From Hermatobates lingyangjiaoensis (taxonomy: Eukaryota > Arthropoda > Insecta > Hemiptera > Hermatobatidae), in contig JAPFBL010001617.1 of NCBI GenBank assembly GCA_026182355.1, positions 1,860,001 through 1,924,000 on the forward strand: a stretch of 64,000 nt of DNA, in the 5' to 3' direction. Both the position numbers and the translations under genes were made by a program. Shown here one piece after another: positions 49,063 through 60,850 of this stretch (the stretch's first letter is position 1; the number at the start of each line of letters is the position of its first letter). The notes beneath the pieces are model-generated. The model was not told the origin of the DNA and searched no databases. It saw nothing but the letters and a program-made list of their open reading frames with translations.

Positions 49063-50676
49063 AGACTTAATGTTTCTTTCCCATATTTTAATGATTAGTA
49101 AATACTCACAATAAATGCTTGTGTAGCTTTTGAGTTATAACAATGTTAGGAAAAATAATAAGTCTTGAAATTTAAATGTTCTATATAACGCTTTTTGAAT
49201 ACGTATGTTCATAAATGTTTTTGTGTAAAACATTTGCTTATGAAAACTTTTATTTTTCATATCGTAAGAAAATACCACTAAGTAACTGATTAATTATTTC
49301 TGAATGAAACATAAGAATGATTTATTTGAATAAAAACACAATTTATATCAATAAACAAGATCAATTCCTACTTTCAACTGGATTTTAGAAACAGGATTCT
49401 TCCCATGAAATGTGGTTTTCAAAACAATTTAAAATCAATAAAATATGGATATTTGATCATATTACTAATGAGCTTGTCAACTGCTGGTGTATCTTAAGTA
49501 TCGATCATTCATTTATCGATCATATTCATTTAATCATTCGTTTCATTCATTTTGTAATAGGAGTAGTTTTTTTATAATATATTTTGTAGTACTTTAAAAG
49601 AAAATGTATCTTTTCAAAGTATATTAAATTGATTTATCTATTATCTCCATTATTTCAGGAACTAAAACCATTCAACAGGATTTTAATCATAATTGACAAT
49701 TTGTAAATGGCTATTACTTTAATATATTTTAGTATTCAAAAGAAATCTAACTAGCTCAACTGTTAATATTTGACTCTGGAACAATGAGTCTCTGACCTCT
49801 CGTTTACTTTAAGAGAGATTAGTTCATTTAATCTTTCATTCCATTCGTTTTATCATGCTTGAAATGAAAATGTATTATTCTTTAAATGTATTTGACTCCA
49901 TAATATTTAGTTTAACTTCATTTTTTTTTCTTTTAACAAACAAGACAGTTGTATAGAAGAACTTTGCTAAGTTGTATTCCAAAATTCTACTTTAGTAACG
50001 CAAAACATAATTTTTCCTTCTGAATTATACAGATTTTCCTTTACTTTAAAGTATTGTGGAAAAAATAGGTTTTGACATTTTGACGGATTTAGACGTATTA
50101 AATCAATGGAAGACCATTTGTAATATGCTTTTGTAGAGAGTGTATGTAGTCAACATAGTTCAACATCCGAAATTTTGTAAACACTCTACTAGCTGTACAG
50201 CTTCACAGATCTTATTCGAACTTAACAGCTATGTACTCGTAGTTTTCGATCTGTAAAAGAATACTACTGTTTCAGTAATATTGAAGAATGGAAAAGGTTC
50301 TTTAGTTAAAACGGCTACTAATTCATTTAACACTCATTTGTTCATTCTAGAAACTTGAAATGTATTAATTATTGTCTTATTATGAGAATTGAATATTATA
50401 AGATACCAATACCATGAATGCAGATTCTTGATAGAGACTTATAACAGTAAAAATGAGTTCTCTGTTGCTTATCATTACCTTTAGGTCATAATTAGAGTAA
50501 TAATCAATTCAAATGAGTATTATTTGAAGATAATTAAGAACAAAATTAACATGATCATTCACTCATTCATAACTATTTAGATTAAAATGTACTGTAGAAA
50601 ATATAAAATCAATGACTTATCATATTCACATAAATTATAATATAACAAAATTTCACAGTAAACACATGAAATATAA

Positions 50677-50835
50677 ATCAACGTCCGAACCACAATAAGA
50701 AAAAAAGATTAAGATCTCTCAACAGTAACAAGCGGTCTTCGTCAGTTGTCAGGAGTTGAGATTTGACCCTGACCGCTTGTTATTGAAGAATATTAGTCTT
50801 TTTTTTTCATTTCTTATTGTGGTTCGCACGTTGAT
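50677..50835. mobile_element. PLE fold-back, tails only
   Basis: Arms 50677-50750 and 50768-50835 are inverted copies of the tail found at the outer ends of the PLE at 15476-17145. They share AACAAGCGGTCTTCGTCA, AAGATC and the CCACAATAAGAAA edge. Only the two tails remain, with no protein. Confidence 0.65.
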
Positions 50836-50939
50836 ACATTATAATATGTAATAATTATACTTGTTTCGTAATTATGTATAATATTTAATTTTTCATTAAT
50901 TTTACATAATTTTTTTCATGTGTTTTATTCTTATAATTA

Positions 50940-51256
50940 TAATTTATTCTGCTTACGGGTTTTTTCCCAGCCCACTGATGATGATCCTTTGAGGGAATAT
51001 TGCATCTCCCATTGATACTACATTGGGAGTCCTAAATTTTGCCTAACTCAGGTGTATTTAGAGTAGGAATCTTTAACGACTACCTAACATCGTACAGCCT
51101 CGGGACTGACAGTTTAATGTCTCCTCTCCGAGGGATGACGTGCTCAGATTTATTCACCTCCCAAATGAATAAATCTAGGACCAGAGTAGGTATTGAACCC
51201 CGGACCTACCAGTTCAGAGGTGAGTACGTTGCCACTGAGTTAATCTGGACCACCTC
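50940..51256 (-). mobile_element. tRNA-derived SINE
   Basis: On the minus strand the head contains an RNA polymerase III A-box-like TTAACTCAGTGGCAACG (51227-51243) and a B-box-like GGGGTTCAATACC (51189-51201), about 40 bases apart as in a tRNA. A body follows with CATTAAACTGTCAGTCCCGA and ends near CCAGCCCACTGATGATGATC in plus-strand reading, with an A/T-rich tail below 50945. The 92-codon plus-strand frame over it is a shadow. SINEs are copied by LINE-encoded enzymes; the partner LINE is not evident. Confidence 0.65.
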
Positions 51257-51259
51257 TAC

Positions 51260-52600
51260 TTACGTTATTAAAAAAATAAATCTAGCGCCTACGATTTTAT
51301 TTCATCTGACCAATTAAAAATAATCCATACGAAGAAATATTAATACTTTATTTCTTATTAACTTTACTATTATTTTATTATGCTTTTATAAGCTCTAAAA
51401 TAATATCCAAAACAAATTGGCAATATACTAAAATATGTATATTTTACTGATCCTAACTAATAATCTATCAGGTGACATCTTTCATTCATTTTAATGAAAA
51501 TGTTTTAATTAATAACATATTTCAATTAGTTTTACTAATCTTACTTAATAATTCTAATTACCCTTACTTGTCTGATTTTATGTTTTGGTTATTTAAATTG
51601 ATATACAATGTTACAAGTCAAATAATCTTTCACTAATCGTTCTATAAACCATGCGAATTAAATTTATATTATGATTGGCAGAATGTATTAGTTGGATTCA
51701 ATAAATGTATTGACTTGATTGCTCATTATTAGTAATTAAACTTTAACATCTAACCATTTTATTAACTCATGGTTAAATTCTTAATTTGTCTCCGAACAGG
51801 ACTAGCACAATGTACCAATCATAATGAAAATAGTTTCACATGTTGAAACGATATCTGTAATGTGTTCCCATTAGAGGGATCGTAATAACTACCAAGAACT
51901 TAAAATACTGTAAATATATGTCATGAAAAAGGCAATTATATTTCAAGTTTTACAATAATCAGAAAAATATTAACGTTTGTAGAAGTTTGTTTTTTCCCTG
52001 ATTTGTTAGTTCCAATTGTTCATACTTTTTCTGGTAAGTGCAACGGTATAGTTTAAATAACTGCAGGCAGGGGGCACAAAGTTTTGACATTATTCACGAG
52101 AAAAAACTATTCACTTCATTTGGATCACAATTGGCTGAGTAATGTTAACCACATGATAATCTTGTTTTTATTTATTTTATTTTATTACAACTACTGTTGC
52201 AAGTGGTAACATGCAATAATTTGATAGAATGAAGAAAAATAAGAATGCAGAAACTACCCATTCGTAATACTCCATATATATTGCAACTAATTTCATAATT
52301 AATAAATATTACATTTACATTGACGTGAAATGGTAATATGTGACCATTGCTCTGAAGATATCTTTGAAAACATCTCTTTTATTCGTTGAGTTTGGTTTGT
52401 AAGGATTTGGCTGTTAGATTGGGTATCATGCATATATTGGAATGTTTCCAGGCTATTGAGAAGTATACAGTGCGTAAGACCCAGCTGAAATACAACGTTA
52501 TAAGGAGTATAATTTTTTGGAGGGTTTCTAAGAGAGATTTTTGGTTTCCAGTTGTCTAATTCAGTACTAGATATATGTCGGGTAAAATTGCTTTAGGAAA
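51260..52600. other. AT-rich non-coding stretch
   Basis: No supported gene or element. Confidence 0.5.
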
Positions 52601-52604
52601 AAAT

Positions 52605-53600
52605 GTAGAATGGTCTACATTCAACTATGCTATAATCAAACATTATATCAAACTCTTTTGACAAGCAATTGTCTTTTTGTTTTATTTTAATGTAACAATG
52701 GTGATGAAGTTATAATATACGGCCTGATTAATAAACTTATAGATAATCAATTTAATAATTTCATTTGTTTCATTGTAGCTATAAACAATTTTTCGGTTAT
52801 GAAAAATTTGATACAGTTGATGTAGAACAATGAAACAAGTTCATATTATTAGGATCAAACTGATGGCCTGAGACTGACGAGCCCATGTGAACAGCAGCAC
52901 TTCTGGCCTACAGAGCAGCACTTTTTTATTTTTAAAATCAGCTTTATATTCTAATTGCTTTATTATTCTTAAAGAATTACGTCTTACTTCTTTTGGTTTT
53001 AAGTCATGTTTGCAAAAAATCTTTATCTTCTTCAAGGCAATCGCCTAACATTCAGATATAATTTATCCAACTTACAGATAGAGTTTACATTATTTGTATA
53101 TGTTAATTTCATCTTGCATAAATATAAGTAGTAGTTAAGAAAATAAACCACGGTGAGATATTTTACACTAATTAATAAACTCCATCGAAGATATCGTATT
53201 TTCTCACAGTGTAAGTGCAACTGGAATGGGCTTTTTAAGCTAAATTAGACACAGTTGTTTTACCCCCTTTCATTTACATTCTTCTTCACCCATTTATCAA
53301 TCATCATAATCAATTCCCTATTACCTCATTCGACTGTATTGCCTTGTTTCCAGGAACTGACATAAAGTTAACTTTTGTTTACTTGACTAATTATTAATTT
53401 TTGACCGAGCAGTATACCAGACTCTCTTTTGAAATCAATTAAAATAATTTGCTATATTAATACATCTAAGTATTCCTGTTGATTCAATGGATACTAAGGA
53501 TGTGTTATGAAAAACTCTTTTTATATCCAAGAAATTCAGGGCATGATATAAATTACCTAAAACTCCTCATATTACTACAGATGAAACTTTACCATTTTTA
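52605..53600 (-). repeat. Second repeat family, copy 1
   Basis: It starts with a GTCTACATTCAACTATGCTA terminus related to the TTTACTATAAGTAAA family and then diverges into its own body (blocks ATTTCATTTGTTTCATTGTA, ATTCTAATTGCTTTATT, TTACTTCTTTTGGTT). The same order of blocks recurs in direct orientation at 60036. Similarity is strong to about 53270 and weaker to about 53600. Non-coding. Confidence 0.65.
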
Positions 53601-53879
53601 ACGCAATATTTTCAATCTCATATTGTGAGCTCATACAAATGTGTAGTGAGTTAATAAATAAATCAAAATTTTTGGTTTAAAGAATTACCCGGTATATAGT
53701 TTACAAATAGTAGCCTAATTGAAATAAAAATGGACACACAAAGACTATATGTCCGGCAATTAGATATGTTAAATGTTACATAAACCCGAAAAGTACAGCA
53801 GGTAAATATCAATCCACATTAGGATTTCAGTTTGTAGAACTTATTGTCTTTTTTGTTGATCAAAATGTATTTTTTTTTT

Positions 53880-54310
53880 GCTATTATTGAAAATATTATT
53901 TTATATGTTTTATTTTATGAAATATGACGAAATTTCATTATTTTACTGTTACCTCGTTTACCATAAAAGAAATATTTAATGAAATCATATAATATCCCAT
54001 AACACCCCTTTTCGTTCATGTATATTTTAGAAAACATTGTTCAACCTATCTACCTAAAATGTTCAACTTTTTGTGCAAATTCATTACAATTTCTAATCTC
54101 TACAGATTGTAATTCATAACAATCGATGTGATATGTATTGTGTACAATGCATTGTCATATTGAGTACTGACTATATTGTGTAGAAGGTTTTGAAATTAAT
54201 CATATCACAAAAATTTTACATTTTATAGTAAAAAATACATTTTCTGTTGTTTTAAAAGTATAAGGTTTTTTCAGTTATAGCTTCTGTCAGTTTCATTATA
54301 AAAAACACAA
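53880..54310 (-). repeat. Degenerate TTTACTATAAGTAAA-family segment
   Basis: Minus-oriented blocks (TCCCATAACACCCCTTTTCG, then TTTTCTGTTGTTTTAAAAGT) follow the order of copy C around 26.9-27.2 kb, with high divergence. It lies next to family-2 copy 1. Confidence 0.4.
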
Positions 54311-54329
54311 AAAAGAAACTCACATTCAC

Positions 54330-54430
54330 GGTTCTCTATAATTTTGGCTGTCTTGCCATCTTCAGGAAAGAAAAAAAAGGAAAAGAAGGAACACAGTGGA
54401 GTGTGGATTCGTTCACCGACCCATACGAAG
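54330..54430 (-). mobile_element. PLE-type 3' tail fragment
   Basis: The minus strand reads CTGAAGATGGCAAGACAGCC and continues AAAATTATAGAG, closely like the tail at 47.2 kb in opposite orientation. Confidence 0.5.
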
Positions 54431-54820
54431 TTACACGCAGTGTAGCCACCTTACCATTGTGGACCAGTTTAAACTATGAGTAAATGAAATAATGAAATAT
54501 TGTTTAAGTGAAGGAGGAGAGAAAAGAAAGAAGAGAAATGAAGGATAAAATCATAATTTAAAAATGAAAAAATAAGGTTGAAGTGAAATTACAGCAGAAA
54601 AAAATCAAATAAAAACTAAACTCTAAGGTGCTAAAGTGTGAAAAATATTAAAAAATTCAAATTTTTAGAGACGGTTAAAGAATGAGTTAAAACAGAAAGT
54701 ATATTGAAACAAAAAGTAGCTACAAAATAAACTAACAAATGAAATGAAAAATAATAAATCATAAATAAAAAAAATAGAATAGAGGAAGTCATCTGATTAT
54801 GTTCTGTTATATATATATAT

Positions 54821-54936
54821 CAGCTCAAAAACGAAGAAAAGCAACACACAGAGAAAGAGATACACTTAAAAACTCAAATTTAAGTTTGTAAGTGTGTCTC
54901 TTTCTCTGTGTGTTGATTTTCTTTGTTTTTCAGCTG
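54821..54936. mobile_element. Fold-back with 48-bp arms, abutting (TA)n
   Basis: The left arm starts CAGCTCAAAAACGAAGAAAA and the right arm ends TTTGTTTTTCAGCTG. The arms pair nearly perfectly around a loop of about 20 bases and contain an ACACACAGAGAAAGAGA block. A (TA)n tract (54808-54820) touches the left edge. Probably PLE tails joined head to head. Confidence 0.6.
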
Positions 54937-54980
54937 ATTTGCGTCCAGTTTGGATAGTTTTTTCGAATTTTGAGTGTATG

Positions 54981-55032
54981 TGTATATATATATATATATA
55001 TAATATATATATATAATATATATATATATATA
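54981..55032. repeat. (TA)n microsatellite between two fold-backs
   Basis: An interrupted TA tract separating the fold-backs at 54821-54936 and 55063-55184. Confidence 0.9.
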
Positions 55033-55062
55033 ATCACAATAAATAAACACGTGATGCAATCA

Positions 55063-55184
55063 ATGAAGTTTAAACCACAATGGAAAAAAGAAAACAATAG
55101 AAATAAATGCTCTGATGACATACATTGAAAGGCCTCAGAGAATTTATTTCTATTGTTTTTCTTTTTCCTTGTGGTTTAAACTTT
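55063..55184. mobile_element. Fold-back with roughly 50-bp arms, followed by (TA)n
   Basis: AAGTTTAAACCACAATGGAA ... AACAATAGAAATAAATGCTC on the left pairs with the inverse on the right (ATTTATTTCTATTGTTTTTC ... TGTGGTTTAAACTT). A TGATGACATACATTG stretch lies in the loop. A TA tract follows at 55187-55204. PLE tail type by analogy with the other fold-backs. Confidence 0.6.
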
Positions 55185-55902
55185 ATGTATATATATATAT
55201 ATATGACATATTTTGTTTATGTGTCACAGATTATTTTAAGTATATATAAGTTAGCGGAGTTGGCAGTGGCTGTACTACCGGTGTCGCGGTTCAAAGTCTT
55301 TGTTTATGCACAGTGATAGATTATCAAGGCTGGCCTCGAGGAGGGGGTCAGCCAGTCAGTGTGTCGCGCTTGTATAATATACATTAGCTTTTATTCCTCT
55401 GTCATTTACAATTCGAGTTCCTACTCACTCAAATTAACTTATATATATAAGGATAATGGATAAGGATATGGCACAATTCTTAATCCTTCCCTAACCTATG
55501 ACAGAGAATTTCGATTTCTACTAAACTATTTGATAGAATTTGTTATAAACCTTTAAATACAATATCAATAAAAATATTTCCCTCCTTTTATCTTTATTTT
55601 ATCTTCTAAACGAAATCATTTACCATTATCTCAAGGTTACATTTGTTCGTGACTCTACAGTGGAACACTACAAACTAGTTCATAGCAGACTCCTGACCCA
55701 TCCAAATCCTCTTACACAATCAGTCTAGTTAATTATAATACCTTCAAATGGGCTTAAAAAGAGGAAAGCAAAGGAGAACTCTCTTTCACAAAAGTTGATG
55801 AATAATACAAACCAGAGATTTTAGTTTATTTACCCCAACTGTTACTTGCAAATGATTATTTTTTTGAACTTCTAAGAACAATATTGTAGTTAATTAAGAT
55901 AT

Positions 55903-55981
55903 ACATATATTATATACATATGTATATATATATGTGTATATATATATACATATGTATATATATGTATATACATATATTATA

Positions 55982-56012
<31 letters not shown>

Positions 56013-56033
56013 CATGGTTTATTATATATACAT
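55903..56033. repeat. Complex TATATACATATG microsatellite
   Basis: Alternating TA and TATATACATATG-type repeats directly border the 3' end of the minus-strand PLE that follows. Confidence 0.9.
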
Positions 56034-56960
56034 GGAGAAGGTAGAAGGGGTTGTTTGCCATAAAGTTTAAGAAATGGTGGGCGTTAATCCTGTGGGGTGA
56101 GTGGCCTCTCGGTCTGAGTCGCTACCTGCAAGAGTTTCTGGATGCCCCTGATGTGAACTAAACAGCTTCAAAATACGGTTACTGTTTTCGACCTGAATAT
56201 TTAGGAGTGGCTTCAGTTTTTGAATTAATATAGCCTCTAAAATTTTCAGTTTATGGTGGTTACTTTCTTTTTTTATAATTTTAGTATTTTTAACCAGCAT
56301 CTCTCGGGTTAATTTAACATTATGCTTACCTTGCGTATGTTTTTTGGGTGCTCCGGCCATTAGGTGCATGGTGAGCCTTCTTGATAGGGAAGTGGTAGTC
56401 ATACCAATGTACGAGTGTTTTTGGGTTTCACAGTCCCCATTAGTACATGTATACTCGTACACCAGATTTCTTTCCCTTAAAGGTGAACTTTTGTCTTGGT
56501 TATTATTTTTAATAAACAGGCTACTCACAGATGGGCTTTTTTAATAAGTGACCAGTGTTACTTTTTCATCCTCGTTCTTGCAACTGATATTATTCCTTAT
56601 AATGCCTTTTAATATTCTCTCATCAAGCTTGTGTTGCTCTGAATACTGGTTTTTATAATAGACTTTATGCACTATAGTTGGTCTATCTTCATTGATTTTC
56701 TTCACTCTTCTTACATGAAGGTATTGTTTCAATATGCGATCAAAATTATCATTCGAATAACCATTTTTAATAAACGCTTGCTTCGTTGGAGGGTCTCCAA
56801 CCGTCTCTGAACCAGTGCGCTTGGTTTCCCTCTCTTATCTCTCCTGAAGACGGTTCAAACCAAACATTAGAGACTGTAAGTGTGTACTTTTGATTTTTCT
56901 ATGGTTTTTTGTCTATATTGAACTATATTTGTCCGTTTTAGATCGTATTTCCAACAAAAA
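56034..56960 (-). mobile_element. Penelope-like element, 5'-truncated, second lineage
   Basis: A minus-strand PLE fragment with the end of the reverse transcriptase/linker and the GIY-YIG nuclease, then a 3' untranslated region running into a TATATACATATG tract at its 3' end. At its 5' side, a plus-strand tail (CTGAAGACGGTTCAAACC, then AGATCGTATTTCCAAC) continues to a (TA)n tract at about 56966. This gives the same inverted-tail layout seen in other copies. Confidence 0.8.
56067..56832 (-). pseudogene. PLE C-terminal protein with GIY-YIG endonuclease, one nonsense codon
   Basis: The frame runs from about 56832 through AFIKNGYSNDNFDRILKQYL and KNEDEKVTLVTY to a single in-frame TAA (56541-56543), then KSPSVSSLFIKNNNQ. 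It ends with the nuclease: NLVYEYTCTNGDCETQK, YIGMTTTSLSRRL, a GKHN block and the catalytic-type glutamate in KILEAILI. Because the reading frame is the same on both sides of the TAA, a single substitution (probably Tyr to stop) explains the break. The N-terminal reverse transcriptase is missing upstream of an earlier in-frame TAA. The final region after LNIQ is a C-terminal extension to the stop at about 56067. This lineage has a Cys-rich insertion between the GIY and YIG halves. Confidence 0.8.
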
Positions 56961-56962
56961 AG

Positions 56963-56965
<3 letters not shown>

Positions 56966-56996
<31 letters not shown>
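56966..56996. repeat. (TA)n microsatellite beside a PLE end
   Basis: A TA run directly following the outer tail of the PLE. Confidence 0.9.
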
Positions 56997-57000
<4 letters not shown>

Positions 57001-57865
57001 ATTATAATTTCATAATATTATATGAGAAAAAATATTTTTTCACTATAAAGTGATTTGATTAGTATTTACTTCTTTATAGAATTAGTGTTTTAATTTGATG
57101 GTACTGGTAACATGAACAAATTTAATCAAGTAATTTTCATGTTTTTTTTTTTCGAATTCTATAGCCTTATACAGAGTTCTTCTGGAGTCTGAAAGTGCGA
57201 ATTATTATTTATTTGGTGCTCGTAATGTCCTAAATAGTATCATTAGCATTGTAATTCTGCAGTGTAGACCTCACGTTTTGTAATGTAAGTTACGTTCTTT
57301 TGTTTATTTAAGAGTATGCCTGTGACCGAGCGACGATTTGCAAAAAAAATATGTATTTTTTTAATAATTGCTAGATTCAAACCCCAAACTTCCAACATGA
57401 ATTGTATCAACCAGACATCTACTCCACATGAAAATTTTAGTGCGGGCACATATATTGTTTATAAAACATAACGAATTTCCCTCGCCTCGTAAAAAGGTGT
57501 TCCCAGCAATTTTTATAACATTGCTTTTAAACTAGACTACAACAAATTTGAAAAAAAAATTTTAGATTTGAACGAGCGAATTGTTTTTGTAACCTTGCTG
57601 TATGAAATAGATCCAATGGAGGTATGGAATGGAGACAGGTTAACGGAATCAGGTTTGAAGGATATTAGAGAAAGTAATGCAAAATTGTCTAATAGAGTCG
57701 AGAGACCTTTGTGTAACACATCGTCGTATAACAACCCCTATTTTGGTTTATTATTAGGGGTACGACTTGCCACCTATTTAAATAATTAACGTCATTCTAT
57801 TAGAACACTAAAATAATAATATTTGCGTAAAAAACAACTGCACTTTAAACACTCAAAGAACAAAT

Positions 57866-59070
57866 AAAAAAATCTGGAGTGGCCTACACTCAACTTTACT
57901 ATAAGTAAACATAATATCATACTTCTTGGGTATATAGTATATAATGTCCCATTCAGGCATAACATAAATGTCTAAATGAGAAGATGATTAGTCTTCCATT
58001 CCTGGAGGTAGTACAGATAGTGTTGACCCACTTATCAATATACACGCTTATTTCTGGATATCACACCATTGATGTCTATAATATTATATTCATTTTTGAA
58101 AAGCGAAAGTGTAGATTCATTACCATGATCTAATATTACCCGGACGAGAAGAGTTCTGATAATTAATTATGTTATAGGGTGCTGCACGTAGATTTATTGC
58201 AAAACAATTACCAGTCAACCATCCTTCACACTGGCCATCACCTAAAATTACATAGTTGTTTGGAGTTCCTTTTTATTGTATTATAAATTTTATATTCCTT
58301 GTACATCATATTAATACACATTGTTTAAAATATCTTCAAATTCTTTTATTAAATCTAAAAAATGAATTAGCATTGACTACTGGATGTGCTAAAAAATTTC
58401 TAAGTCAATGTAAACAAATACGGCAAACTACATCCATTATTCTAACTTGAATTTTCAGAGTTTATAACTTTACTACCCTTTGAAATTATTGATACTTTTT
58501 GATTATTTTTATATTACTAATTTTTTTTAGATAAAATCTCTTTTTTTTTATATTTAATTGTTTAGGGTTAAAAACCATTACTGAAAACATAACATTTTTG
58601 CAACACTGTTTTTCATACTTGCAATTTCATACTTCGTAAAACATGCTATTTTGTGGTATACTTTCATTACTATCTGTTTAACGGTTTGATCTCTATGACA
58701 CTCATAAACTTTCTGAACCAATTATAAGTCAAAAATTTTATATTTTTATTAAACTGACCTTTCCGGTTATTCAAAAATGCTAAATGTTTTTTCATTTAAT
58801 TTTATTGCAAGTTTCATAAAAATTACTAAATTTCAACACTATAGAGTCAGTAGTTTAGGAGAAAAAATTTCCTCTAAAAACACATTTTGGTCATAAAAGT
58901 GGCTTTTCCATCATGAAATATTGCTCAAAAACAATAGGGAATATCACTATATTTTCAATTTTTTTTCGAAATATTAATTTAATCCACCACAAACATTTTG
59001 ATACACACTCACCCACAAACATACGTATAGACATTATCGGAAAAACGTTGTGAATATTTTTATATGTTAC
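57866..59070 (-). repeat. TTTACTATAAGTAAA-family repeat, copy E (diverged)
   Basis: The left terminus is AAAAATCTGGAGTGGCCTAC followed by CTTTACTATAAGTAAAC. The interior follows copy C with large gaps. It ends around ACGTATAGACATTATCGGAA at the right, where the 5' end of the element has been lost. Confidence 0.7.
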
Positions 59071-59653
59071 TAGTTAATCTATTTGATCCTTTAGCTGGAA
59101 TTTTACTATCAAATATATATATCTTTTTTTTATCAAAAGATATTTGTTTTAAGATAGTTTCAAATAAGTACGTTCATGTTTATATTATCAACAGTTGTTG
59201 ATTCAAAATAAATAATTTTAGTACGGTATATCCTGTTGTAAATAATTCAATAATGTGAAGTAGTTTTTGGTTGTTAAACCACTTACATACTCGCAAGCAT
59301 GTTCTTAAAAATATTATGAATCTGTTCTAGCTATCTCAAACATGGGAATATGTCCAAATTATAAAATCAATTTTTTTATGTTTTGTACACTCACAATACA
59401 TAAATACACTTACTACATTACATAACTACATAAATTACATAAATACATAATACACTTACTAACTAGTGTTAAATAAATTAAACAACCTGCCTTTCCTACA
59501 ATTATTCTAAATTCTTATTTTAGTTGTTATATTTATGAATATTCTATCTTTTTATATATTTTATCCCATAAATGTTTCATTTTTAATTTTTCACATGCAG
59601 TTTAAACTTTTATCATGACACTGATATATTCACAAATACACAACATGCTTTAC

Positions 59654-59990
59654 TTTTTACTTTACTATAAGTTAATTATCACAATCATGAACAAATCGAT
59701 CTCGAAATTTTGAAGGATTTCCATTTGACGATTTTAAGTTCCCAAAGTCCATTTTGGACTTTTGATGATGTGTGTATGGGTGGTTATGTATCCAAAAGAT
59801 TGTGGGCACGCTGCAGGCCACACCGTTTCATGGATCACATTCATATTTTCCCAAAATTGGAACCTATTGTGCATATGTGCCTTATTATTTCTTCGCCAAT
59901 ATGGCATCACGGAAAAATTACATTTTGGCCAAATGTAATTTTATATAGTATTTTTTTTCTAAAATACTGAATCTATAGTACATAAACTAA
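59654..59990 (+). repeat. TTTACTATAAGTAAA-family repeat, partial copy F
   Basis: A 5' terminus TTTTACTTTACTATAAGTTA followed by diverged blocks (ATCGATCTCGAAATTTTGAA, a GTGTGTATGGGTGG run). It then fades out near 59990. An 86-codon open frame over it is not conserved in the other copies and is rejected as coding. Confidence 0.65.
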
Positions 59991-60035
59991 TAACTACCAA
60001 ATTCAGTTACATACACCTAAAATTAAGATGCTATA

Positions 60036-60850
60036 AAAAAAATTTGAAGTTGCGTAGACTCAACTTTACTGTAAGTAAACATAATATCAAACTCTTTGAC
60101 GATATATTGAGTTGTTGTTTTAATTTAATGTGACTGATGATGAAGTACTTTACATTCTGGTAAAGTATTATTACACTTATAGACATTCAATTTAATGTTT
60201 TCATTTGTTCCATTGTAACTATAAACATTTTATCAGTTAAATTGAAATCGTCAATGTAGAGCAATCAGACAAAAGTTTCTATTATTCCGATCAAAATGAG
60301 GCCCTGGGACTCATCCATCGAGCGCATTCAACTCGATCTGACCTCTCGTGCTTCCCTTTCTCGTTTCTAAAATCAGTATCCCATTCTAATTGCTTTATTG
60401 ACCTTAAAAATTATCTTTAAAGAATTATTCCTTACTTCTTTTGGTTATAAGTTTTATTTTCTTAAGATCTTTATCTTTTTCAAGGATACCTCGCGTTTGG
60501 ATTCAATGTGAGCAAAGCTTCATCTAACTACAGAGTCTGCATTATCCGTATGATGTTAATTGCATCTTACATAAGTAGTAGTAAGAGAACAAACAGCAGT
60601 TAGAGATTTTACATATATTTATAAACGCTTCCATTCAACATATAATATTTTCTTAGAATTGTAAGTCCATTTGGAATGAGTTTCTTAAATTAAATTAGAC
60701 AAGGTTGTTTTGTTCTTCTTTACTTAAGCTACACTCTATACTGTTTTGTATTAACTAATGACACCTCTTATATTATATAGATGATCTTAACTTTCGACAT
60801 TTTTAAAAACGGTCTTTTTTTCTCAACTTGTTTTAAGTATTTTATAGTTA
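60036..60850 (-). repeat. Second repeat family, copy 2
   Basis: It begins GTAGACTCAACTTTACTGTA (the family-1-like terminus), then matches copy 1 at 52605 in the same orientation through ATTCTAATTGCTTTATTGAC and TTACTTCTTTTGGTTATAAG, to about 60720 and more weakly beyond. The two copies are about 7.4 kb apart. Confidence 0.65.

Larger units (their letters stand above)
46560..50660. other. AT-rich intergenic DNA with repeat fragments
   Basis: It contains PLE-tail fragments (47163-47390 and 48993-49060), a repeat-family terminus (47430-47528), a CA microsatellite (48195-48235) and otherwise no supported gene. Confidence 0.5.

Noticed and set aside
51039..51317. 92-codon plus-strand open frame
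   Set aside because: It lies over the minus-strand SINE, including its A- and B-box head, and encodes nothing recognisable.
59710..59970. 86-codon plus-strand open frame
   Set aside because: It is inside a diverged copy of the non-coding dispersed repeat and is not open in other copies.
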